Positions 33,108 to 45,225 of a stretch of DNA of 64,000 nucleotides are shown here, piece by piece. The DNA is from Primulina eburnea (taxonomy: Eukaryota; Streptophyta; Magnoliopsida; Lamiales; Gesneriaceae): assembly GCF_022965805.1 (NCBI RefSeq), contig NW_027331510.1, forward strand, positions 434,001-498,000, given 5' to 3'. Position numbers and translations under genes: made by a program. Under the pieces are notes generated by a model. That model had not been told where the DNA came from. It saw nothing but the letters and a program-made list of their open reading frames with translations, and ran no database searches. Position 1 is the stretch's first letter. The number at the start of each line of letters is the position of its first letter.

Positions 33108-35179
33108 TGAAAGCGGACCGGTTACGGTGGCCGAAAACGCAACGGAAGCATAAAATATACGAAAATAACATGAAATTTTTGGCCACCTTGATTATTTGTG
33201 CAATATTTACAAAAGCTACAAAAACATGCATAGGATGTTTTAGAATTTTACCTATCAACTTCAAGAAGTTGATGATGGCTCCAACTTAGTTGACTAGCAA
33301 CTAAGCTCTTCTTTGGCAAGATAAGTCTACAAGCTTCCTTCCTCCAAAAATTAGGCCCACCACTTAACAAGGTAAATCCCCTCAAGTTTTGCACTAGAAA
33401 AACTTGAGGATTTTTCAAAGAGAATGATTTTTGCTCTCCAAAAATTGAAGAACAAAAACTTGAAAAATGAGAGAGAAAAACTCCAAGAATTTTCGGCCAA
33501 GTGAGATTGTGTGGAGTGTGGGAGACTAGCCTAGGTTGTTGTGTAAAGTTGTCTATCAAAAGTTGCATGCTTTTGGAATTTTTTAATAAAAAGTAAACAA
33601 CAACCTTTTACCTCCCAAGCATGCAAATCCTAGCATGTCTCACATATATTATATGGTTTTTAACACATTAAAAACCATAGACTAAATTTTATTATCTCAA
33701 ACACATTTGAGATTAATTAAATATTACTTGATTTTACTCAAGTCCCACTAGTTAAATAATTATTTAAATTGAGCTCTACAAGACTCAATATTATTTAATT
33801 AATTCAACACTTGAATTAATTTAATTATTTAGACTCTACTAGGTCCACTAGTGTTTAATTAATTCAACACTTGAATTAATTTAATTTAGTCCACAATAAT
33901 GTTTATGAAAATCACAATTTTCAACTACATTATTTACTTGACCAAATTTTAATCTTAGGAACACTTCCATAAATTAAAATTTATATTTCTCTCATAGAAG
34001 TCATACTTCTAATTTTCTTTACGCTTATAAACACATTTATAAGCCGTTCAACACATTGAACTATTTTACTTCTCATCGGGATTTACTAAGCAAGTACTTG
34101 TGTGGCCCTCAATGGTTCATTGATACAACTAGCCGTGGGTTCACATCTCAATGTGATTCGGACTAAACATGTCCTTATACGAGCATACCCCAATTGCTCC
34201 ATTCTTACTTATCAACTCCTTGATATTAAGAACGTCAGAACTCAAGTCTGATAGTACCCAACCAATCACGTTAAACGCCTAGCAGCATCGCTTACGTGAT
34301 TCCCTAGGTATCACATGATAGTGCCTGCAAGAACCATTCAATTATGGTTAGCGTACAGTACGGTCCCTTCAACTCATATATCCCGACCGATTCGACAACT
34401 ATTGGTTTATCGAGAGTTGTCAATGAATCGATACTATGTGTCATATTGTGGTTGCATCGATGGTGTAATCTATGAAACCCCTTCATAATTACCACCATAC
34501 TCTGATCAGAGATTTCAACCCACACATACATGAAAAACACATAGGATATCCATACCCGTAGGTAAGCGGTGAATCCCCGGCTATAATGCATCGACTCCTA
34601 TATGTTTCGCCGTAACACCCAACCTTGCCACCTGATGACCCCATAAGATTCGGTAAACAAGTCAAAGTGAAACGCTAGCATATAGAGTCTCAATGTTGTC
34701 CCGGGTCATAAGGACTAATGGTGTACAACCATAAACTAGGACTTTTCCACTCGATAAGTGAGAACCACTTGGAAAGTCCTTTATAGAGGGTTGTTCAGTG
34801 CACTCTACCAGGAGCACCTATCTGCATGCTCGGACATCACAATGTCCCCTACCAATGAAACATGGTACTCACATCGCAGATACTAGTCTCTAACTCGAGC
34901 GGCCTTTATCCTTCTTAGTGGCGGCTGAATCGACTAGGAACGGTTTAGAATATACAGTATTCCAAATATGAGTTTCATGATACTCATCATATGAGCATCT
35001 CATATTCTTTCTACTATTTGTATATTCAAGGACTTTATCTATGCAACTAGCATGGGTACAAAGATAAAGATGCGCCAAATTAATAAATTGAAATATTATT
35101 AAAATAAAGATCGTTTATACAAAGAGTTTCATTGTGAACAGTCGGCCAACACTTGGCTCGACGTGCACCTACTCTAACA
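33108..35179 (-). repeat. Tnt1-like copia left LTR (its 3' LTR)
   Basis: 2072 bp. Nearly identical to 40429-42501. No coding capacity seen. Confidence 0.93.
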
Positions 35180-35190
35180 ATCTCCCACTT
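35180..35190 (-). other. Tnt1-like copia polypurine tract
   Basis: Minus strand AAGTGGGAGAT directly before the LTR TG. This is the usual form in Tork/Tnt1-type copia elements. Confidence 0.85.
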
Positions 35191-35193
35191 GCA

Positions 35194-36567
35194 CTAGAGC
35201 CAACTACCTATATACTTTAGACCCATTGATTCGCGATGCTTCTCGAACGATGGTCCTGGTAAAGGCTTAGTTAGTGGATCAGCAACATTATCTGCGGAGC
35301 CGACTTTGTCAATCACGACATCTCCTCTTTCCACGATCTCTCTGAGGATGTGGTACTTTCTCAATACATGTTTGGACTTCTAATGAGACCTTGGCTCCTT
35401 CGCTTGAGCTATGGCTCCCGTGTTGTCACACATCACCGGGATAGGAGCAACTCCATTAGGAATGACGCCCAACTCTTGGACGAAATTCCTAATCCAAACA
35501 GCCTCCTTTGCTGCAGCCGATGCAGCAATGTATTCTGCCTCAGTGGTGGAATCCGCAGTACTGTCTTGCTTGGAACTCTTCCAAGAGACAGCACCACCAT
35601 TGAGCATGAATATGAATCCGGAGGTTGACTTCGAGTCATCAATATCGCTTTGGAAGCTAGAGTCGGTATAGCCTTCCAATTTTAGTTCTCCACCCCCATA
35701 GACCAAAAACAACTTATTGGTCCTTCTCAAATACTTGAGGATGTCTTTCACAGCTTTCCAGTGTGGAAGACCAGGGTTGGATTGATATCTACTCACTACA
35801 CTTAGTGCAAATGCCACGTGAGGACGTGTAGATATCATCCCATACATGATACTACCAATAGCCGAAGCATACGGAATTCGTGTCATCGCCGCTATCTCTG
35901 CATCAGTCTTGGGAGACATAGACTTGGATAGGGACACGCCATGACACATTGGTAGATGTCCTCTCTTGGACTCATCCATCGAGAACCGCTTCACGATGGT
36001 ATCAATGTATGTGGACTGGGTGAGACCAAGCAATCTTCTTGATCTATCTCTATAGATCTGTATTCCCAATACAAAAGATGCTTCACCCAAGTCCTGCATT
36101 GAGAACTTACTTGCTAACCATATCTTTGTTGATTGCAACATTCCTACATCATTCCCGATGAGTAGAATGTCATCAACATAAAGAACAAGGAATGTCACAG
36201 CACTCCCACTGACCTTCTTATACACACAGGGTTCCTCAGGATTCTTAGTAAAACCAAACTCTTTGATTGTACTATCGAATCTGAGGTTCCAGCTCCTCGA
36301 TGCCTGCTTAAGACCATAAATAGATCTTTGAAGTTTGCATACCATATGCTCACTTCCGATGGATGTAAACCCTTCAGGTTGAGACATGTAAATTTCTTCC
36401 TTAATATCCCCATTAAGGAAGGCTGTCTTCACATCCATCTGCCATATCTCATAGTCATACCATGCAGCTATGGCTAGCAATATCCTAATGGACTTGAACA
36501 TCGCAACTGGAGAAAAGGTTTCCTCATAGTCAACACCTTGTCTTTGAGTATACCCTTTTGCTACCAA
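35194..36567 (-). pseudogene. Tnt1-like copia RT and RNase H
   Basis: Starts right after an in-frame TGA (36568-36570) that splits RT. RT reads IWQMDVKTAFLNGDIKEEI, SIYGLKQASRSW and active site YVDDILLIGND, which is intact. RNase H has TDSSFQSDIDDSKSTSGF, TEAEYIAAS and VMCDNTGAI. A second in-frame stop at 35380 precedes the last 60 codons, which end at TAG 35194 just before the PPT. Both stops look like single-base changes. Confidence 0.9.
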
Positions 36568-39177
36568 TCACGCTTTGAAGGTCAATACCTTCCCATCCGC
36601 CCCAAGTTTCCTCTTGTAAATCCATTTACACCCTATGGGAACAGTTCCCTTAGGTGGATCCACAAGATTCCACACTTGGTTCGAATGCATGGAATTCATC
36701 TCAGATTCCATTGCTTCAAGCCACTTGGATGAATCAGCATCCGATAACGCTTCCTTGAAGGTCCTTGGATCACATCCAAGATTAGGCTCATCATGGCCCT
36801 CTTCAAGAAGCAGACCATACCTCATAGGTGGTCTCGAGATCCTCTCGGATCTCCTAGGAGCTTGTATCTCCTCACTTAGCTCATTGGGTGTGGGTTCTAC
36901 AACTGTGGGTGCCTCTCGAACCTCTTCGAGTTCTATCATCTCGCCTTTTCTATCTAATAGAAATTCCTTTTCCAAAAAGGTTGCGTTCCTAGAAACAAAC
37001 ACCTTTGTTTCTTGGGGATGATAGAAATAATATCCAATGGAATTTCTTGGATATCCCACAAAGTAGCATAAAATGGATCGACTATCCAACTTATCTCCCA
37101 CTGTCTGCTTCACATAAGCAGGACACCCCCATATTCTAAGATAAGAATACTTGGGAGGCTTACCCATCCATATCTCATATGGAGTCTTGTCAACTGCCTT
37201 TGTATGGACATTGTTCAACAACAGTGCCGCTGTTTCAAGCGCATATCCCCAAAAGGATGGCGGCAACTCCGTGAACCCCATCATAGACCGAACCATGTCC
37301 ATCAAAGTCCGGTTACGACGCTCCGAAACACCATTCAACTGCGGTGTAGCGGGCGGAGTCCACTGCGAGAGAATCCCATTCTCTCTAAGATACTCTTGGA
37401 ACTCGGCACTCAAGTACTCACCACCTCGATCCGATCGAAGTGTCTTGATGCTTCGTCCCAATTGTTTCTCTACTTCACTTCTGAATTCTTTGAACCTTTC
37501 AAAGGCTTCAGACTTGTATTTCATCAAATACACATACCCATACCTCGAAAAGTCATCGGTAAAGGTGATGAAGTAGGAATGTCCATGCTTAGTGGTGATG
37601 CTAAGTGGACCGCACACGTCGGTATGGATCAAATCCAATAACCCTTTGGCTCGCTCCGCATGGACCTTAAAGAGAATTTTGGTCATCTTTCCTTTTAGAC
37701 AGGATTCACAAGTCGTGAGAGCATTAATATCGGACATATCAAACATGCCAACTCCCACTAGCTTGTTCATCCTTCTTAGGGAAATATGACCTAATCGAGC
37801 ATGCCATAATTGTGCCGAATTAAGAGTATCTTGTTTGCGATTATTTGTTGTTGTTATTGTTTGGACATTTTTAAGTGGAATATCTTTTAATTTTAAGGTG
37901 TAGAGATTGTTTTCAAGTTCACCGGTACCAACTAAACATTCATTCTTGTAAATATTGCAAACACCTTTGCCAAATAAACAAGAAAATCCATCGATATCAA
38001 GCATATGAATGGAAATAATGTTTTTGATCAAGTCTGGTACAAATAAAACATCTCTTAAAACCAAATTAAAATCATTGTTCAAACATAAATAAACATCTCC
38101 CACAGCCTTGGCAGCAACCCTTGCTCCATTGCCCAACCTCAAGAAGGTCTTACCTTCCCTGAGCTTCCTACTTCTTCCCATCACCTGCAAATCATTACAG
38201 AGATGTGAGTCACAGTCGGTATCCAATACCCAAGAAGTAGAGTTAATGGAGATATTCACTTCAATGTAGAACATATCTTTGCCAGAACCCTTCTGCGCAA
38301 GATATTCCATGCAGTTACGCCTCCAATGTCCAGGCTTCTTGCAGTGGTGACAGATGTCAACAGTCTTCTCAGCCTTGGCTGGCGCGGCTGCCACTATGGG
38401 ACTCGGAGTCTGCCTCTTCAAGGGCTCGCTCTTCTTGGGGCGCTGGAAAGAACGCTTCTTTCCCTTCCCATGTGGACCGGTCTTCGTGCCAGATGAAGAG
38501 CCCACATAAAGAACCGACTTCTCCTTCTTGATGGTGGACTCAAAGGTCACAAGCATGTTCACCAACTCTTCAAGGCTGGGCTCGAGCTTGTTCATATTGA
38601 AGTTCACGACAAAAGGATCGAAAGAGCTAGGCAGTGACAACAGTAGCACATCCGTGGTCAACTCTGATGGCAAGATCAAATCCATGCCCACGAGCTTGTC
38701 CACGAGCCCAATCAACTTTAGGCCATGCTCATGGACCGAAGTCCCATCTCGCATGCGTAAAGTGATGAGCTCCTTTACTGTGGCATGCCTCAAAGGCCGA
38801 GTCTGCTCACCGAAGAGCTCCTTGAGGTGCAAATGAATGTCAGAAGCATTCTTTGCATCCTCGAATCGCCTTTGCAGCTCATCGTTCATCGAAGCTTGCA
38901 TGTAACACTTGGCCTTCAAGTTATGGTCGCACCAATCCTTGTAGGTCTGCAGTTCCTCGGGACTGCAGTCAGTCGGAGCCTCATCAGGGGGCGACTCAGT
39001 CAGTGTGTATGCGATTCTCTCCGAGTTTAGGACGATCTTTAAATTTCTTAGCCAAGTGATATAGTTTGGTCCGGTTAGAACGTGTTTTTCGAGAATAACG
39101 GAAAACGGGTTGCGAATTGATGACATTGTCACAGATTTGTACTGAAAAGTAAAACAGATAAATGTTATCGCTCCCAC
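36568..39177 (-). pseudogene. Tnt1-like copia gag, protease, integrase
   Basis: 869 codons; the likely real start is the second Met at 39126 (MSSIRNPFSVILEKHVLTG). Gag: TWLRNLKIVLNSERIAYTL and LKAKCYMQASM. Zinc knuckle CHHCKKPGHWRRNC is intact. Protease reads VLDTDCDSHLCND, with D in place of the glycine of the D-T-G triad, so the protease is probably dead. Integrase: WHARLGHIS, CESCLKGKM, then D (HTDVCGP), D (RSDRGGEY) and E (NGVSERRNR). RT begins near the end and stops at a TGA, probably a former arginine codon. Confidence 0.92.
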
Positions 39178-40173
39178 TGTTTTGACATTTTCACTACCCT
39201 CTAGTGAAAACGGGAAACACTTTCCTCAGTAGGTACGTAAGGTCCAATTAGCGAATTGTGATCCCGAATAATATCGGCCATCACAACTCCTAAAAGGTAG
39301 TTTCCAATTGCATCGCCATGCAACCCTCTACGTATACTTTTGTCTCACGTTTGATTAGGACCCAATAATATGACGTCGTTCATCTTTACGTGTCAAGCCT
39401 AACCCATCGATATTGAACCTTAATGGACGGTCGCCATGAGTTCCCTCAATAATATGAGCCGAAATCATGGGAGTTCCACGTAGTTCACATCACCATGTCA
39501 ATGGATGTCACAGCTTTCCGGCACCCAGGGCCCCCTCAATAATATGAGCCGAGCCCCGAGTACGGGTAGCGTTCATCATGCATCCATTGTCGATGGAAGA
39601 CAAGGAAATTATAAACAAATTTATAATTCCCCTTTTCGGACTTGATATTAATTTTGAATCTTATTCAAAATGAGGGTTTTTTAATTTTGAAAGGTCTCAT
39701 CATTAATTGTATTTTAAAAGCTCGCCATGTTTGATCGTATGTTTGCCGGATTCATGCAAATTTGTTATTATAATAATAATAACGCACATACTCATTATTT
39801 ATAACATATCATGCATATATTATAAATAGAAAACAGTACAAGGATGATCAATTGCCCCAAAACTAATGGTCCGTGTGAGCCAAACACGGGCCTAGGTCCA
39901 ATCCTAGGGTAAATGCAGGGATGCAATGCAACTAAATTATTACATTAGCATCCAATATTACATGTCTTCGATCTTCATAATCACCAAGGCCACCATCTTC
40001 CAATCTTGATCTTCCACTATTCTAATATTTACAATTAAATATCCATGGCACATAGGGATACATCTCATGGGCGTGGGAACGGGCCATAAACCAAGCCCAC
40101 TTTATAAATTGATAATTATTACAATCATACAACACAAATATCCTAGCATACACCTAGCAAATTGGGCTTGGGC
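39178..40173 (-). other. Leader of Tnt1-like copia, PBS lost
   Basis: Non-coding 5' leader. It holds four copies of a motif around AATAATATNNNNCG, near 39263, 39361, 39443 and 39531. A PBS should lie at its right end next to the LTR, but the leader stops at 40173 and is followed by Athila-1 sequence. Confidence 0.65.
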
Positions 40174-40428
40174 TTTTGGGAGGAACCGTTTTTGTTTAAG
40201 ATCTGTGCAGACTCCATGATAAGAAGATGTGTGGCGGAGGAGGAAACCAATCAAATTCTGAACCATTGTCATGACCGTGAGGTAGGTGGTCACTTTGGAC
40301 CCATACGGACGACATCTAAGGTACTTGAATGTGGCTTCTATTGGCCAACTCTTTTTAAGGATGCTCGTTTGTATGTTCTCAATTGTGATAGATGCCAACG
40401 CACAGGTAATATTTCCAACCGTCATGAG
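40174..40428 (+). pseudogene. Duplicated Athila-1 integrase fragment
   Basis: 255 bp matching 32853-33107 with one difference seen, including the terminal ATGAG. It encodes the HHCC zinc part of Athila integrase. The junction with the copia leader shares TTTTGGGAGGAACCG with the source site on the Athila side only. Confidence 0.92.
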
Positions 40429-42501
40429 TGAAAGCGGACCGGTTACGGTGGCCGGAAACGCAACGGAAGCATAAAATATACGAAAATAACATGAAATTTT
40501 CGGCCACCTTGATTATTTGTGCAATATTTACAAAAGCTACAAAAACATGCATAGGATGTTTTAGAATTTTACCTATCAACTTCAAGAAGTTGATGATGGC
40601 TCCAACTTAGTTGACTAGCAACTAAGCTCTTCTTTGGCAAGATAAGTCTACAAGCTTCCTTCCTCCAAAAATTAGGCCCACCACTTAACAAGGTAAATCC
40701 CCTCAAGTTTTGCACTAGAAAAACTTGAGGATTTTTCAAAGAGAATGATTTTTGCTCTCCAAAAATTGAAGAACAAAAACTTGAAAAATGAGAGAGAAAA
40801 ACTCCAAGAATTTTCGGCCAAGTGAGATTGTGTGGAGTGTGGGAGACTAGCCTAGGTTGTTGTGTAAAGTTGTCTCTCAAAAGTTGCATGCTTTTGGAAT
40901 TTTTTAATAAAAAGTAAACAACAACCTTTCACCTCCCAAGCATGCAAACCCTAGCATGTCTCACATATATTATATGGTTTTTAACACATTAAAAACCATA
41001 GACTAAATTTTATTATCTCAAACACATTTGAGATTAATTAAATATTACTTGATTTTACTCAAGTCCCACTAGTTAAATAATTATTTAAATTGAGCTCTAC
41101 AAGACTCAATATTATTTAATTAATTCAACACTTGAATTAATTTAATTATTTAGACTCTACTAGGTCCACTAGTGTTTAATTAATTCAACACTTGAATTAA
41201 TTTAATTTAGTCCACAATAATGTTTATGAAAATCACAATTTTCAACTACATTATTTACTTGGCCAAATTTTAATCTTAGGAACACTTCCATAAATTAAAA
41301 TTTATATTTCTCTCATAGAAGTCATACTTCTAATTTTCTTTACGCTTATAAACACATTTATAAGCCGTTCAACACATTGAACTATTTTACTTCTCATCGG
41401 GATTTACTAAGCAAGTACTTGTGTGGCCCTCAATGGTTCATTGATACAACTAGCCGTGGGTTCACATCTCAATGTGATTCGGACTAAACATGTCCTTATA
41501 CGAGCATACCCCAATTGCTCCATTCTTACTTATCAACTCCTTGATAGTAAGAACGTCAGAACTCAAGTCTGATAGTACCCAACCAATCACGTTAAACGCC
41601 TAGCAGCATCGCTTACGTGATTCCCTAGGTATCACATGATAGTGCCTGCAAGAACCATTCAATTATGGTTAGCGTACAGTACGGTCCCTTCAACTCATAT
41701 ATCCCGACCGATTCGACAACTATTGGTTTATCGAGAGTTGTCAATGAATCGATACTATGTGTCATGTTGTGGTTGCATCGATGGTGTAATCTATGAAACC
41801 CCTTTCATAATTACCACCATACTCTGATCAGAGATTTCAACCCACACATACATGAAAAACACATAGGATATCCATACCCGTAGGTAAGCGGTGAATCCCC
41901 GGCTACAATGCATCGACTCCTATATGTTTCGCCGTAACACCCAACCTTGCCACCTGATGACCCCATAAGAGTCGGTAAACAAGTCAAAGTGAAACGCTAG
42001 CATATAGAGTCTCAATGTTGTCCCGGGTCATAAGGACTAATGGTGTACAACCATAAACTAGGACTTTTCCACTCGATAAGTGAGAACCACTTGGAAAGTC
42101 CTTTATAGAGGGTTGTTCAGTGCACTCTACCAGGAGCACCTATCTGCATGCTCGGACATCACAATGTCCCCTACCAATGAAACATGGTACTCACATCGCA
42201 GATACTAGTCTCTAACTCGAGCGGCCTTTATCCTTCTTAGTGGCGGCTGAATCGACTAGGAACGGTTTAGAATATACAGTATTCCAAATATGAGTTTCAT
42301 GATACTCATCATATGAGCATCTCATATTCTTTCTACTATTTGTATATTCAAGGACTTTATCTATGCAACTAGCATGGGTATAAAGATAAAGATGCGCCAA
42401 ATTAATAAATTGAAATATTATTAAAATAAAGATCGTTTATACAAAGAGTTTCATTGTGAACAGTCGGCCAACACTTGGCTCGACGTGCACCTACTCTAAC
42501 A
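40429..42501 (-). repeat. Tnt1-like copia right LTR (its 5' LTR)
   Basis: 2073 bp. Flanked by ATGAG on both sides, as a solo LTR would be, although a complete internal region lies to its left. Confidence 0.92.
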
Positions 42502-43437
42502 ATGAGATGCCTTTAAATAACATTATTGAGTGTGAAATATTTGATGTGTGGGGGATTGATTTTATGGGTCCTTTTCCTGCGTCTTTTGCAAAGAAATTTA
42601 TTCTGGTGGCAGTGGAGTATGTATCTAAATGGGTGGGGGCAGAGGCTTGTGTCACTAATGATGCACAAGTGGTGTTAAAATTTTTGAAGAAACATATTTT
42701 TAATCGATTTGGTGCACCACGTGCAATCATAAGTGATGGTGGCACCCATTTTTGCAACAAAATTTTCGATAAACTGTTGGGCAAATATGGTGTCACCCAC
42801 AAGGTTTCCACTCCATACCATCCCCAAACTAGTGGACAAGTTGAAGTATCCAATCGAGAAATTAAGAGGATTTTAGAGAAGACGGTTAATGTGAATAGAA
42901 AGGACTGGTCCAATTCGGTTAGATGATGCTTTGTGGGCGTATCGTACTGCTTTTAAAACACCTATAGGCACTACACCATATAGGTTGCTTTTTGGTAAAG
43001 CATGTCATCTACCAGTAGAATTAGAGCATAGATCATATTGGGCGACCAAAGCACTAAACTTTGATTTTGCTCTTGCAGGTGAAAAACGATTGCTGCAGTT
43101 GAATCAGTTAGATGAGTTTCGAGGAACAGCTTATGACCTTGCACTATCTTACAAGGAGCGCACCAAACGAGCCCATGATAAACACATTATAAGAAGGGAA
43201 TTCAAAGTGGGTGAAGCGGTGTTGTTATACAATTCTCTCTTACGACTCTTTCCGGGAAAGCTAAAGTCAAGGTGGTCAGGACCACTCACGATAGCCAAGG
43301 TGTTCCCATCGGGTGCAGTGGTGTTGCATGATGGCAAGGAAGGGACCTTTATTGTGAACGCTCAAAGATTGAAGCACTATATCGGTGGCACAATTGAGCC
43401 ACAAATTGGAGTCACTCGGCTCCATGACAGTCATTGA
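42502..43437 (+). pseudogene. Athila-1 integrase, C-terminal part
   Basis: Resumes the frame cut at 33107. Core residues: D in [11 protein letters not shown] in [11 protein letters not shown] in [12 protein letters not shown] frameshift near 42912 separates this from the C-terminal part ([36 protein letters not shown]). It ends at TGA 43435-43437. ATGAG at 42502-42506 is the right TSD of the copia element. Confidence 0.9.
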
Positions 43438-44007
43438 GGACATGGGTGAAAATTCGAGCTCTAGACTATAAATTGAGAACTACTTCTACTTCTTATATTG
43501 ATTTGAATAATATTTTCTTTAGTTATTAATCGCATCATTTGCATTTAGGTAGTTGCATGGCATTGCATTCATTTTTTTAAAAAAAATAATAAAAAAAAAC
43601 GAGAATGTCTCGCTAGGGCGGTTAAAAACTGACCGCCCCAGCGAGCACTCGCATCTTTCAATAACAGAGTCGCCGCGGACTCCTCGCTAGGGAGGTCAAA
43701 AGTGACCGCTCCAGCGAGAACTCGTAATTTTAAAATATTTTGTCGACGAGAACCCCTCGCTAGGGCGGACACAATTGACCGCCCTAGCGAGTCGTGCAGA
43801 GTTAAAAACTTTTCCTCTTCTCTTTTCTTCTCCACTTCGAACCCTACTCCTCCTCTCCAATTTTCGGTGCCCCCCTTCTTTCTTTTGTGCTCAAGACGTT
43901 TTATTTGGTGATTTTTCAGGGCAAAGACTCCATCTTGGTCCATACCCTCCACAAGGAAGCACTTAGGCTACAAGATTTTCTTCTCCGGTCATCTTCCACA
44001 GATTCCG
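43438..44007 (+). other. Athila-1 post-pol region with triple hairpin
   Basis: Non-coding. It contains three hairpins of the same type as in the LTR: 43609-43645, 43683-43718 and 43756-43791, again about 73 nt apart. The last has 13-nt perfect end arms (CTCGCTAGGGCGG with CCGCCCTAGCGAG). A pyrimidine-rich stretch at 43808-43885 and the env-like ORF follow. Confidence 0.8.
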
Positions 44008-45222
44008 GTGAGCTTCTCCGACGACCTTCAACAATTTTCCGACGGTTTGATACTTTGTGCACTCCAGTCTCTACATGGCCCCAAAAGATCCAAGGTAACT
44101 CATGGTGCTTCTAGTTCTCGGTCTACTCCGTCTATGTTTGTGAATGATAATGCTAGGGAGAGATATGAAAATGCTAGACTACATAGGAAACCAATCCCTG
44201 AGCGAGGATTTAGCTCGTCTATTATCAATCATTTTGCGGAGTTCCAAGTAGCAGGAAGAGGGTGGACTGCCTTTGTGGCACAACCGAACGCAGCAGTGGT
44301 TCCGGTTGTGCGTGAATTTTATGCCAATGCTCCGGAGGAGAATGAGCATAAGGCATTTGTGAGGGGACATCTAGTCCCGTATGATTCCAAGACGATCAAT
44401 GACATGTTGGGTTTACCATCGGTGGATGATTCGGTGTTTCAGGCGTGGGTGCTTAACCCGGATTATGATTTGATCATTCGCACACTTTGTTATCCGGGCA
44501 CCACGTGGAAACAACCGGGGACGTATACGGTTTTTCTTGAAAATTTTTTGAAAGTGGACGCGGCATTGTGGTATGCGTTCTTGTCTAAGAGATTGATGCC
44601 GGTCGGTCATACGAGTGATGTGCAGCGTGAGCAGGCTGTTGTTCTTTATGCCATCTATACTGGGATGGTGATGGATGTGGGCAGGCTCATTTTCGGACAG
44701 CTTAACATGTGTATAAATAGCAGCAATTTGGCTTTTTACTTCCCGACGATAGTGACTGAGCTGTGTGCCCGAGCGGGGATGATATTTGCAGATGATGATG
44801 AGTGGCTACCGTCGATGAGAGCCATTGATGAGGCTCTTTATAGATCCAATAGGGAGAAAAGATAGGCTGAGCTGCCCGAGGAGGTATTTTTCGATTATGG
44901 GGGAGCAGCTCAACCACCTCCGGCCTTAGGACATGCACCACCACCTCCGCAGCCACGCCGCCGTGCCATGCGAGATCGCATCGACGAATTGGGCGCTTGG
45001 GCCATTTATCAGACTGAGTACCAGGCCGTTAATCAGGCCCACATTCAGAACATCGAATACTTGGTTCAGGGGATCTCAACTCATTTGGGCATCGACACTT
45101 CCGGACGGCCACCTACACCCGCATACCCGCCACCCTTCCAGTTTCAGTACCATTATCCTATGCCCCCAGCAGCTGAAGAGGGAGTTCCACCGCCTGAGAA
45201 TGAGGAGGAGGACGATTTCTGA
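44008..45222 (+). pseudogene. Athila-1 env-like ORF, one internal stop
   Basis: 285 codons to TAG 44863-44865, then 119 more in the same frame ending EEEDDF. The N-terminal domain (ARERYENARLHRKPIPERGF, VVPVVREFYANAPEE, SKTINDMLGLP) is the plant-transposon-protein domain found downstream of pol in Athila elements. The tail has a helical segment (MRDRIDELGAWAIYQTEYQ), a Pro-rich stretch and an acidic end. No signal peptide or membrane anchor is seen, so env is only a positional name. The native start may be the ATG near 44074, out of frame now through a one-base loss in an A run. Confidence 0.75.
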
Positions 45223-45225
45223 TTA

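Larger units (their letters stand above)
33108..42501 (-). mobile_element. Tnt1-like Ty1/copia element with a rearranged 5' end
   Basis: 9394 bp. Left LTR 2072 bp and right LTR 2073 bp (TGAAAGCGG to CTCTAACA), about 12 differences by eye. Polyprotein on the minus strand. TSD ATGAG at 33103-33107 and 42502-42506. A third ATGAG at 40424-40428 precedes the right LTR and ends a 255-bp copy of Athila-1 integrase sequence (40174-40428). No PBS is found at the 5' end. Confidence 0.92.

Noticed and set aside
35350..37641. Plus-strand ORFs opposite copia pol
   Set aside because: The minus frames carry all copia motifs, so the plus ORFs are shadows.
40429..42501. Solo LTR of the copia family
   Set aside because: ATGAG flanks it on both sides as in a solo LTR, but the internal region and a matching LTR with the same TSD lie directly to the left, so a rearranged full element explains more.
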